A stretch of 49,657 nucleotides of DNA from positions 1 through 49,657 of the forward strand of contig NZ_BSTM01000042.1 of NCBI RefSeq assembly GCF_030269515.1, written 5' to 3'. The DNA comes from Actinomadura sp. NBRC 104412. GTDB lineage: Bacteria; Actinomycetota; Actinomycetes; Streptosporangiales; Streptosporangiaceae. This document shows positions 24,412 through 31,350 of this stretch, piece by piece. The position numbers were made by a program, and so were the translations under genes. Each line of letters begins with the position of its first letter. Within the stretch, counting starts at the first letter, position 1. A model generated the notes under the pieces. The model was not told the origin of the DNA, did no database searches, and saw only the letters and a list, made by a program, of their open reading frames with translations.

Positions 24412-25905
24412 TCACGTGGTGGAAGGTTCCAGCAGGTACTTGCCGTGCGCCTCGTCCCCGACGGGGATCGGGTAGTGCCCGTCGAAGCAGGCGCGGCACA
24501 GGTTGTCCTTCGGGATCCGGGAGGCGGCGATCAGCTCGTCCAGCGAGATGTAGCCGAGCGAGTCGGCGCCCAGCGAGTCGCGGATCTCCTCGACGGAGAG
24601 GTTGCCCGCGATCAGCTCGGAACGGCTGGCGAAGTCGATGCCGTAGAAGCAGGGCCAGGCCACCGGCGGGCTGGAGATCCGGACATGGACCTCGGCGGCG
24701 CCCGCGTCCCGCAGCATCGCCACGATGGCGCGCTGGGTGTTGCCGCGGACGATCGAGTCGTCCACCACGATCAGCCGCTTGCCCTCGATCGCCTCGCGCA
24801 GCGGGTTCAGCTTGAGCCGGATGCCGAGCTTGCGGATCGTCTGGGACGGCTGGATGAACGTGCGGCCGACATAGGAGTTCTTCACCAGGCCCTGGCCGTA
24901 GGGGATGCCGGACGCCTCCGCGTACCCGATGGCGGCGGGGGTGCCGGACTCGGGCGTCGGGATGACCAGGTCGGCCTCGACCGGGTGCTCGCGGGCCAGC
25001 CGCCGTCCCACCTCGACCCGGGTGGCCTGGACGCTGCGGCCCGCGATGGTGGTGTCGGGACGGGCCAGATAGACGTACTCGAACAGGCACCCCTTGGGCC
25101 GTGCCTCGGCGAACCGTTCGGACCGGAGCCCGCGGGCGTCGATCGCGACCAGCTCGCCGGGCTCGATCTCCCGGACGAAGCGGGCGCCGACGATGTCGAG
25201 GGCCGCGGTCTCGGAGGCCACCACCCAGCCGTCGCCGCCGTCCGCTCCGAGGCGTCCCAGCACAAGGGGACGGACGCCCTCGGGGTCGCGGGCGGCGTAC
25301 AACGTGCCCTCGTCCATGAAGACCAGGGAGAAGGCGCCGCGGACGAACGGGAGGACCTCCCGCGCGGCGGCCAGCGGGTCGCCGCCGGTGTGGGTGCTCA
25401 GCAGCGCGGTCAGCACCTCGGTATCGGAGGTGGCGGTCAGCACGCCGGGGTCGAGCCTGGAGGCCAGCTCCAGGGTGTTGATCAGGTTGCCGTTGTGGGT
25501 GAGGGCCAGCCCGCCGCCCTCGGTGGGACGGAAGGTGGGCTGGGCGTTCTCCCAGGTCGGTGAGCCGGTCGTGGAGTAGCGGCAGTGGCCGACGGCCAGG
25601 TGGCCGCGCAGCGTGTTCAGCACCGACTCGTCGAAGACCTGGGCGACCAGGCCCATGTCCTTGAAGACGACGATGCGGGTGCCGTCGCTGACGGCGATGC
25701 CCGCGGATTCCTGCCCGCGGTGCTGTAGCGCGTACAGCCCGTAGTATGTGAGCTTGCTCACTTCGGCATGATCCGCCTCCGAGGGCGGGACCCATACGCC
25801 GAAGACCCCGCAGGCGTCCTGTGGGGAGCGGTCGGAAGGGTCGATGTCATGGCTCAGACGTCCATCACCGAGAGGCACGTCCGCCAGTCTAGATCCCTCT
25901 CTCAC
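24412..25905 (-). CDS. purF: Amidophosphoribosyltransferase
   Basis: PurF makes phosphoribosylamine from PRPP and glutamine, the first committed and feedback-controlled step of purine synthesis. The 497-residue protein has a 31-residue propeptide followed by the nucleophile in DACGVFG (Cys32), so it should be processed. Glutaminase motifs include YALQHRGQESAGIA and GHCRYSTTGSPTWENAQP. The PRTase loop is RLIVVDDSIVRGNTQRAIV. Cysteines for the Fe-S type are suggested by GIDFASR and NLCRACFDGHYP. The GTG at 25905 has GGAG close upstream; a GTG at 25878 is an alternative that still precedes the propeptide. Confidence 0.95.
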   Translation of the reverse strand: MREGSRLADVPLGDGRLSHDIDPSDRSPQDACGVFGVWVPPSEADHAEVSKLTYYGLYALQHRGQESAGIAVSDGTRIVVFKDMGLVAQVFDESVLNTLRGHLAVGHCRYSTTGSPTWENAQPTFRPTEGGGLALTHNGNLINTLELASRLDPGVLTATSDTEVLTALLSTHTGGDPLAAAREVLPFVRGAFSLVFMDEGTLYAARDPEGVRPLVLGRLGADGGDGWVVASETAALDIVGARFVREIEPGELVAIDARGLRSERFAEARPKGCLFEYVYLARPDTTIAGRSVQATRVEVGRRLAREHPVEADLVIPTPESGTPAAIGYAEASGIPYGQGLVKNSYVGRTFIQPSQTIRKLGIRLKLNPLREAIEGKRLIVVDDSIVRGNTQRAIVAMLRDAGAAEVHVRISSPPVAWPCFYGIDFASRSELIAGNLSVEEIRDSLGADSLGYISLDELIAASRIPKDNLCRACFDGHYPIPVGDEAHGKYLLEPSTT

Positions 25906-25936
25906 CTGCTCCGATCCCCAGATCGCCCGAATTGCC

Positions 25937-26581
25937 CTACTCGATGGGGAGATCGGGGGAGGCCAGGTCGCGGACCTCTCCGGGGCTCAGGGCCGAGGCG
26001 TACACCTGGACATCGTCCATCAGGCCCACGAAGCCGGGCTTCCCCGGCTCGCTTCCCAGATGGATCGGCCCGTAGGAAGGGACCACCTCGTGTTCCAAGG
26101 GGATTCCCGTGTCGAGCCGCCCGTCGATGTAAAGATGCATGCCGCCCCGATCGACGGCAAAGGTCACATGGGTCCACGCACCGACCGGCAGGGACGCACG
26201 GCTGTCGATGTACTCGGGCCCCTCGACCGTGAAGAGCTGCACCCGGAGCTGGGTCGTGTCCGGGTAGAGCCAGATCCCGATGCTCCGCGCGTCGTTCTCC
26301 CCCACGGGCTTGTAGAACAGGCCACGCCACTCGCCGTCCGGTTCCTGGGCCACACGGGCGTGGAAGGCGACCGCGTACCCGAACATCTGGTTCAGGACGA
26401 GCTGCGGGGAGGCGGGCACCACCGCCCCGCCCGTCCCGTCGAACGACAGCGCCTCGCCGTCCCTGCCCGGCACGACGGCCACCGACTCGTCCAGCGCCAT
26501 GGCCGGTCCGGCACCCCTGGCCTCGGCGGCGCTGCGGCCGTCAATGGTGCCGACGTCGAAGGTCCAGTGCGCGATCAGCAT
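25937..26581 (-). CDS. LamG (concanavalin A-like) domain protein without signal peptide
   Basis: The 214-residue product from the ATG at 26581 (MLIAHWTFDVGTIDGRSAAE) is a single beta-sandwich of the LamG/laminin-G type. Landmarks are ALSFDGTGGAVVPASPQL, WTHVTFAVDRGGMHLYIDGR and FVGLMDDVQVYASALSPGEV, the last being the classic C-terminal LamG strand. LamG domains bind sugars or proteins and are usually secreted, yet no signal peptide or membrane helix is present here. It lies upstream of purF on the same strand, 31 bp away, and downstream of the sterol-carrier gene, so it may be co-transcribed. Its ligand is unknown. Confidence 0.75.
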   Translation of the reverse strand: MLIAHWTFDVGTIDGRSAAEARGAGPAMALDESVAVVPGRDGEALSFDGTGGAVVPASPQLVLNQMFGYAVAFHARVAQEPDGEWRGLFYKPVGENDARSIGIWLYPDTTQLRVQLFTVEGPEYIDSRASLPVGAWTHVTFAVDRGGMHLYIDGRLDTGIPLEHEVVPSYGPIHLGSEPGKPGFVGLMDDVQVYASALSPGEVRDLASPDLPIE

Positions 26582-26674
26582 GGCACCACCCACGCTGGCA
26601 GCGCCCGCCCCCCCGTGACAACCCCCTCGCGGGGCGGGACGCCGCCGTGCGCGGCGAGGCCGTCCGGCGAACGC

Positions 26675-27118
26675 TCAGTCAGCGGGCGGAAGCGGCAGGT
26701 GACCGGACAGGTCGGCGCGCGGGCCGCTGGCGCGGACCCGCCCCTTTTTCACGGCGTCGTCCCAGGCCAGCCGCCCGGTCGCCAGCGCGATCCACGTCGG
26801 TGGGTCCATCTCCACCACGTTCGGCGGGGTTCCACGGGTATGGTGCGGCCCGGCAATGCATTGGACGGCGGCGTACGGAGGGACCCGGACCTCCACCGAC
26901 CGCCCCGGTGCGAGCGCGGCGAGCCGGTCGAGCAGGTACCGCACGGCTCCCTTGAGAACGGGCCGGTTCGGTTCGGCGCCCGCGTCGTAGGCGGCCAGCA
27001 CGGCCTCCAGGGCGGACCGGCGGAGCTCCGCGGGCTCATCGGTACCGCCGTGCGGCGGCAGGCCCAGCGCGTGCCGCTGCTCGTCCAGCACGGCTCGGGT
27101 GAGTGGTGTTCGCGACAT
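26675..27118 (-). CDS. Sterol carrier-like family protein
   Basis: The 147-residue protein resembles the actinobacterial 'sterol carrier family protein' (MDMPI/SCP2-like). A helical N-terminus is followed by a small alpha/beta domain with VEVRVPPYAAVQCI and NVVEMDPPTWIALATGRLAW, then a short polar tail (RASGPRADLSGHLPL). WxxLxTG and a hydrophobic pocket segment are typical. The ligand is not known, and no enzyme activity is expected. I chose the ATG at 27118 (MSRTPLTRAVLDEQR); an ATG at 27145 would add nine residues. A homologue is often found next to purF, as here. Confidence 0.75.
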   Translation of the reverse strand: MSRTPLTRAVLDEQRHALGLPPHGGTDEPAELRRSALEAVLAAYDAGAEPNRPVLKGAVRYLLDRLAALAPGRSVEVRVPPYAAVQCIAGPHHTRGTPPNVVEMDPPTWIALATGRLAWDDAVKKGRVRASGPRADLSGHLPLPPAD

Positions 27119-27458
27119 CGCCACCGACGCTACCGTTCCTCCCATCCTGTCCGTCCCCGGCGCGGCGGGGCCGTGCACCCGGTAGAAAGGGACCGGCCAC
27201 GGCGGACGGCGGCAGGGGCCGAACGGCACAGGTGCCCGGAAGGCATGGAAGGCACGGAACCGCACACGAGCGCAGAGACCAGACGAGGCCCCGTTCCGGC
27301 CCGGCACGGGGCACCATGCGACCACGGCGCGCGGCCCCGGGCCGGCGTACGGACCGGCGCGCCGACCCGGACGGGGCACGGAAAGGCGCGGGGGACGGAA
27401 GGTTTGGGGGCCGGCTGGGGGGCCGGTCCCCGGCGGGGAGAACACGGAGGTTGTGTAG
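27119..27458. other. Divergent intergenic region between the SCP-like and kinase genes
   Basis: About 340 bp with no gene. It must hold the promoters of the minus-strand SCP/purF group and the plus-strand kinase gene. The kinase start is preceded by GGAGGTTGTGTAG. I could not define promoter boxes in the GC-rich sequence. Confidence 0.4.
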
Positions 27459-29390
27459 ATGGCCGATGCGCTGCCCCTGCAGCCCGGTGACCCGCGAAGA
27501 CTCGGCGGTTACGAGGTCACCGGACGGCTCGGCGTCGGCGAGCACGGCGCCGTCTTCCTCGGCCGGACCCCGTCCGGCGGGCAGGTCGCGATCAAGCTGC
27601 TGCACCTGCGGCTGACCGGGGAGCCGGCGGCGCGCGCCCGGTTCGCCGGGGCCTTCGCCGCCGCCCGCAAGGTGCGGGGCTTCTGCACCGCCGCGATCCT
27701 CGACGCCGACGTGGAGGGCGACCGCCCGTACGTGGTCAGCGAGTACGTCGCCGGGCCGTCCCTGCTGCGGCTGGTCTCCGAGGAGGGCCCGCGCGGGAAC
27801 GCGGTGATCGAGCGGCTGGCGGTCGGCACCGCGGTCGCGCTCGCCGCGATCCACCGGGCCGGGGCCGTCCACCACGACCTCAGGCCCGCCAACATCCTGC
27901 TCGGCCGGGACGGTCCCAGGCTGACCGACACCGGCGTCGCCGCCGCTCTGGAGGCCGTGGACGCCACCCCGACGGGGCGGGTCAGCGACGACCCCTCCTA
28001 CAAGGCCCCCGAACAGCTCAGCGGCAGCGACAACGGCCCGGCCGCCGACGTGTTCGCCTGGGCCTCGTGCCTGCTGTACGCGACCTACGGGCGGGCCCCG
28101 TTCGGGGACGACTCCACCTCCGAGGTCATGCAGCGGGTGGTCTACGACGAGCCCGAGATGGACGAGCTGCCGGACTCGCTGCGCGAGATCGTCGCCGACG
28201 CCCTCGCCAAGGACCCCGCGCGGCGTCCCACCGCGGCGGCGCTGCTCGAACGGATGCTGGACGAGTCCGGGCCGCTGGCCGAGAAGATGCCCGGCACGCT
28301 CCTCGACGAGGGTCGCGCGCTCGCCGTCGGCGCCTCGCTCACCCCGCCTCCCGCCGAGCCCCGGATCATCTTGGAGTCGCCGCCCCTCTCACCGACCGCG
28401 TTCACCGGCCCTACGCCTGAATCCGTGCCGCTGAGGGCCGCCGTCCCGGACCCGCCCCGGGAACCGTCGGCGCCGGGTTCGTACGAGCCGTCCAATCTGT
28501 ACGAGCCGCCGCGGGAGGCCACGGCCCGGTCGGGCTCCGAGGGGTGGTTCGAGCCCCGCTCGTCCTCCAAGGCCGGCTCCTGGTCGGCCCCGCCGGAGCC
28601 GACGGAGGCGGCGGAGGCGGCCGAGCTCACGCGGATCGACACGCCGCGCATCGAACCGTCCGGCCCGCCCCCGTCCCGCGACCGGGTGTACGACGACATG
28701 GCGACGCAGCATGTGCCCGCCGTGCCCGAGGCGGGGTTCGCCGGGCCGACCGACAGGACGGACCCGGTCCCGCACCTGATCCCCGGCATGGACCGTTTCA
28801 GGGACGAGGTTCCGGAAGAGCGCGGCTCCACGGCCGTCCTGCCCGCCGTGGCGTCCGAGCCGTCCCCCCGTGGGCTGCCGGGGGTCTTAGAGAACCTGCT
28901 GCGCCTGCGCCCCGGCAACAGCATGCTGGGCGTGGCGCTCTCCCTCACGATCGGCGTGCTGGTCGGCGTCGCGATCATCGCTCTGGTGCTGTGGCCGCAG
29001 ATGCGGGGGAACGAGGAGCCGTCCCCGCAGCAGGCCGGGCCCGCCAACGCCATCAACGACCAGCCCGTGACGGCCATCCCCGAGGGCTTCGCCGGGACGT
29101 GGAAGGGCACGGCCGTCAACCCTTCGCGCGGCGCCTCGTTCCCAGTCGAGGTCACGTTCGAGCCGGGCCAGACGAAGGCGCGCGCGGTGTACCCGCAGAG
29201 TCGCTGCACCGGGACGCTGACCTTCACCGAAGGCACGAACCGGACGCTCAAGATGGCCCTGGACATCTCCAAGCCGTGCTCCAGCGGTGCCGTCGAGGTC
29301 ACCCGCCAGGTCGACGGGACGCTCCAGTACGTGTGGAGGCTGCCCGGCAACCGGCGGCTCGGCTACCAGGGCAAGCTCAGCCGTAGCTGA
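27459..29390 (+). CDS. Receptor-type Ser/Thr protein kinase (PknB-like)
   Basis: This 643-residue protein phosphorylates Ser/Thr in other proteins and probably senses the cell exterior. The kinase domain (about 18-275) has a glycine loop LGVGEHGAVFLG, Lys46 in VAIKLL, the catalytic loop HHDLRPANIL (Asp140) and the APE-like YKAPEQLSG. The metal-binding motif is DTG (157-159) instead of DFG, and the HRD Arg is His; both occur in bacterial kinases and do not prove inactivity. A Pro/Ser-rich linker (280-485) leads to one membrane helix (MLGVALSLTIGVLVGVAIIA, about 488-510) and an outside domain of about 125 residues with two cysteines. No PASTA repeats are present. The ATG follows GGAGG. Confidence 0.85.
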   Translation: MADALPLQPGDPRRLGGYEVTGRLGVGEHGAVFLGRTPSGGQVAIKLLHLRLTGEPAARARFAGAFAAARKVRGFCTAAILDADVEGDRPYVVSEYVAGPSLLRLVSEEGPRGNAVIERLAVGTAVALAAIHRAGAVHHDLRPANILLGRDGPRLTDTGVAAALEAVDATPTGRVSDDPSYKAPEQLSGSDNGPAADVFAWASCLLYATYGRAPFGDDSTSEVMQRVVYDEPEMDELPDSLREIVADALAKDPARRPTAAALLERMLDESGPLAEKMPGTLLDEGRALAVGASLTPPPAEPRIILESPPLSPTAFTGPTPESVPLRAAVPDPPREPSAPGSYEPSNLYEPPREATARSGSEGWFEPRSSSKAGSWSAPPEPTEAAEAAELTRIDTPRIEPSGPPPSRDRVYDDMATQHVPAVPEAGFAGPTDRTDPVPHLIPGMDRFRDEVPEERGSTAVLPAVASEPSPRGLPGVLENLLRLRPGNSMLGVALSLTIGVLVGVAIIALVLWPQMRGNEEPSPQQAGPANAINDQPVTAIPEGFAGTWKGTAVNPSRGASFPVEVTFEPGQTKARAVYPQSRCTGTLTFTEGTNRTLKMALDISKPCSSGAVEVTRQVDGTLQYVWRLPGNRRLGYQGKLSRS

Positions 29391-29476
29391 CCGCGCCGGG
29401 CCTATCGGGACCCGCCCGGACCCGAGGATTTAAGGGTCATTTAAGAGTTTCTTTCACCTCGGATCCATTAAGGTAT

Positions 29477-29506
29477 CCGCGGCCGAGATCATCGGCTCGG
29501 CCGCGG
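29477..29506 (+). terminator. Perfect 11-bp hairpin after the kinase gene
   Basis: CCGCGGCCGAG (29477-29487) pairs with CTCGGCCGCGG (29496-29506) around an 8-base loop, 87 bp after the kinase stop. No T-run follows. Confidence 0.5.
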
Positions 29507-29914
29507 GTGCCCGGTCCCCGCCGGAGAGAAGGAGTGCTCTTGCGGACTGCCCACCGAAGGCCGGCCCTCGCATGCGCGCCACCGGGCCGCGCCGGCGAAC
29601 CGCCCTGCCGCGCCCCCGCGCCCTTTCTCGTGGGCGCGGAATTGGTCAAGCGCCGCCCGAGCAAAGGCACGGAACGGACGGCTTCCCCGTGGAACGCGCG
29701 GCGGCATCCCCTGCTGGTCCACGCTGTGAGCCGGGTCACCTGACATGGCTCCGCACCCACGAAATGGCCACGCCCACCGAGCAATGGGCCATTCCACGAC
29801 GCCCGGCGGTTTGATCTCCGCTAAGGTTCGTAGGGCTCATTCCAGTTCGACCGCATTGCAGTCCGACGGCATTCGGCCCGCGCACCGTCCCGCCCCCCGG
29901 GGACGGAACGGCCG
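29507..29914. other. Long leader region upstream of the c-di-AMP riboswitch
   Basis: About 400 bp without a convincing gene. The small frames here lack homology and a proper start; a TTG after GAAGGAGTGCTC at 29540 opens a 67-codon frame that I do not accept. The promoter of the riboswitch transcript should lie between roughly 29800 and 29910, but no clear boxes were identified. Upstream, TTTAAG occurs twice, 10 bp apart (29429-29445). Confidence 0.35.
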
Positions 29915-30084
29915 GATCGGCCGAGTCCCGTGGCACCCGCGCCACGGGAGCCGGGGACCCATCGCCGGTGAGTCCGGGGCCAGCCCCCGGGCCAGACCGG
30001 CCGGGGTGAACCCACCACCGGTCACCACCGGCGGTGGCAGGGCCGACTCCCGGCCCGAACCCGTCAGCTAACCCGGTAGGCGAT
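29915..30084 (+). promoter_or_regulatory. c-di-AMP riboswitch (ydaO-yuaA type)
   Basis: The segment contains the hallmark blocks of the actinobacterial ydaO class: GAGTCCCGTGGCACCCGCGC followed by ACGGGAGCCGGGGACCCA near 29923-29962, GGGGTGAACCCACC near 30003, and GACTCCCGGCCCGAACCCGT then CAGCTAACCCGGTAGGCGAT at 30049-30085. A helix closing GATCG near the start with CGATC near 30081 is plausible. In this class c-di-AMP binding usually lowers expression of cell-wall hydrolase genes. It lies 17 bp before the start of a secreted peptidase-like gene with a GAGGAGAGGAGAGGAC ribosome-binding region. Confidence 0.88.
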
Positions 30085-30101
30085 CGAGGAGAGGAGAGGA
30101 C

Positions 30102-31052
30102 GTGGAGGAGACCCCGAACTCCACCCGTCGCTGGCGCACCCGGCTACGGCGTCCCGCCCTGGCACTCGTGGCACTCGCCGCCGGTGCCGTGCCGCTCACC
30201 GCCGGCACCACGGTGAACGCGCAGGCCGCGGCCCCAGGCGACACGGCCAAGATGCGGAAGCTCAACATCCAGATCGAAAAGCTCGACAGGGCCTACGGCG
30301 GCGACCTCGCCAAGCTGAAGGACGCCCAGTACGACGCCAGGAAGGCCCTGGCCAAGGCCAGAGAGCTCAACACCGACCTGGAAGCCACCCGCAACCTGGT
30401 CGCCCAGCTAGCGGCCTCCCAGTACATGACCGGCGGCGCCGACCCGTCCGTGTCGGTCCTCGGCTCCGACGACCCGTCCAGCGCGCTCAGCGGCCTGAGC
30501 CTCGCCAGCCACGTGGCCTCCAACCAGTCCGCCCGGGTCCGGCAGATCCAGAAACTCGTCAACGACCAACAGCGCGCCAAGCGCGAGGCCGACCAGAAGA
30601 TCAAGGACCTGGAGAAGGAGATCGCCGACCTGGTCAAGCAGCGGGCCAGGATCCGGGCACTGATCAAAAAGTACAAGCCCGAATCCCCGAGCGTCGGCAT
30701 GGGCGGCGTCACCGCGCGCATGCTCAAGGTGAAGAACACGATCGACATCGAGTTCGGCCCGTTCCCCACCATCGGCTGCTTCCGCGGCGGCGTCGACGCC
30801 CAAGACCACGCCACCGGCACCGCCTGCGACTTCATGGTCAGCACCGGCGGCAGCATGCCGTCCGCCAACGGCCGCGCCCAGGGCGACCGCACCGCCCAAT
30901 ACGCCATCAGCAACGCCAGCAGGCTCGGCATCAAGTACGTCATCTGGCGTCAGCGCATCTACGACATGCGCAGCCCAGGCTGGCGCATGATGGCCAACCG
31001 CGGCGGCATCACCGCCAACCACTACGACCACGTGCATATATCTGTGTTCTAA
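30102..31052 (+). CDS. Secreted coiled-coil protein with LAS-type (D,D-peptidase-like) C-terminal domain
   Basis: The 316-residue protein has a Sec signal peptide (RRPALALVALAAGAVPLTAG, cut after AQA) and two long coiled-coil stretches (about 50-115 and 140-200, e.g. QRAKREADQKIKDLEKEIAD). Its C-terminal domain (about 208-316) is of the ARB-07466-like type. There HATGTACD gives H-x6-D and the end gives HYDHVH, which matches the zinc-binding pattern of LAS peptidases (VanY/hedgehog fold). I infer a peptidoglycan-cleaving or -binding role outside the cell. This fits control by the c-di-AMP riboswitch, whose usual targets are wall hydrolases. A coiled coil before the catalytic domain recalls RipA/NlpC-type enzymes. 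The GTG start is fixed by the ribosome-binding site. Confidence 0.8.
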   Translation: MEETPNSTRRWRTRLRRPALALVALAAGAVPLTAGTTVNAQAAAPGDTAKMRKLNIQIEKLDRAYGGDLAKLKDAQYDARKALAKARELNTDLEATRNLVAQLAASQYMTGGADPSVSVLGSDDPSSALSGLSLASHVASNQSARVRQIQKLVNDQQRAKREADQKIKDLEKEIADLVKQRARIRALIKKYKPESPSVGMGGVTARMLKVKNTIDIEFGPFPTIGCFRGGVDAQDHATGTACDFMVSTGGSMPSANGRAQGDRTAQYAISNASRLGIKYVIWRQRIYDMRSPGWRMMANRGGITANHYDHVHISVF

Positions 31053-31060
31053 TTTTTGGG

Positions 31061-31290
31061 CAGGCGCGAGCTGCGCTCGTCGCTGGCGCTCCTCGCTTGT
31101 CGCGCCTGCGGCGATCGCTGCATCGCTCCGACTCGCCTAGGGGCTCGCTGCGCGATCAGGTTCCTCGCAGGCTCGGAACCTGCCTTCGGTCGCGATCGCA
31201 ACGCTTGGGCGCCGTTCGGGGCTGGGGTTACGGGCTGAGGTCGTTGCGAAAGGTTCTTATGCGGCCACGAGCTGCGCTCGTCGTCTGGGC
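31061..31290 (+). repeat. Complete copy of the ~195-bp intergenic repeat
   Basis: The unit runs from GCGAGCTGCGCTCGTCG (31066) through GGCGATCGCTGCATCGCTCC, CGCGATCAGGTTCCTCGCAG, GCTCGGAACCTGCCTTCGG, GCGATCGCAACGCTTGGGC and GGGGCTGGGGTTACGGG to a second CGAGCTGCGCTCGTCG (31268). The distance between these two starts is about 201 bp, the same as the period of the array at 17956-18770. It lies between the convergent LAS-peptidase and purL genes. Confidence 0.85.
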
Positions 31291-31350
31291 TTGTTTTGTG
31301 GGCAGAGGGGGTTGCTGGTGGCGGTTGAGCGGTGTTCGGCTTGGGGGTGG

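Noticed and set aside
24412..25795. Large minus-strand frame running from purM through the purF region as one protein
   Set aside because: It is the purM frame left open in an alternate frame of purF; purF is coded in another frame with full family motifs.
29507..29743. Small gene between the kinase gene and the riboswitch
   Set aside because: A TTG start follows an AAGGAG sequence, but the product has a composition typical of random GC-rich frames and nothing recognisable.
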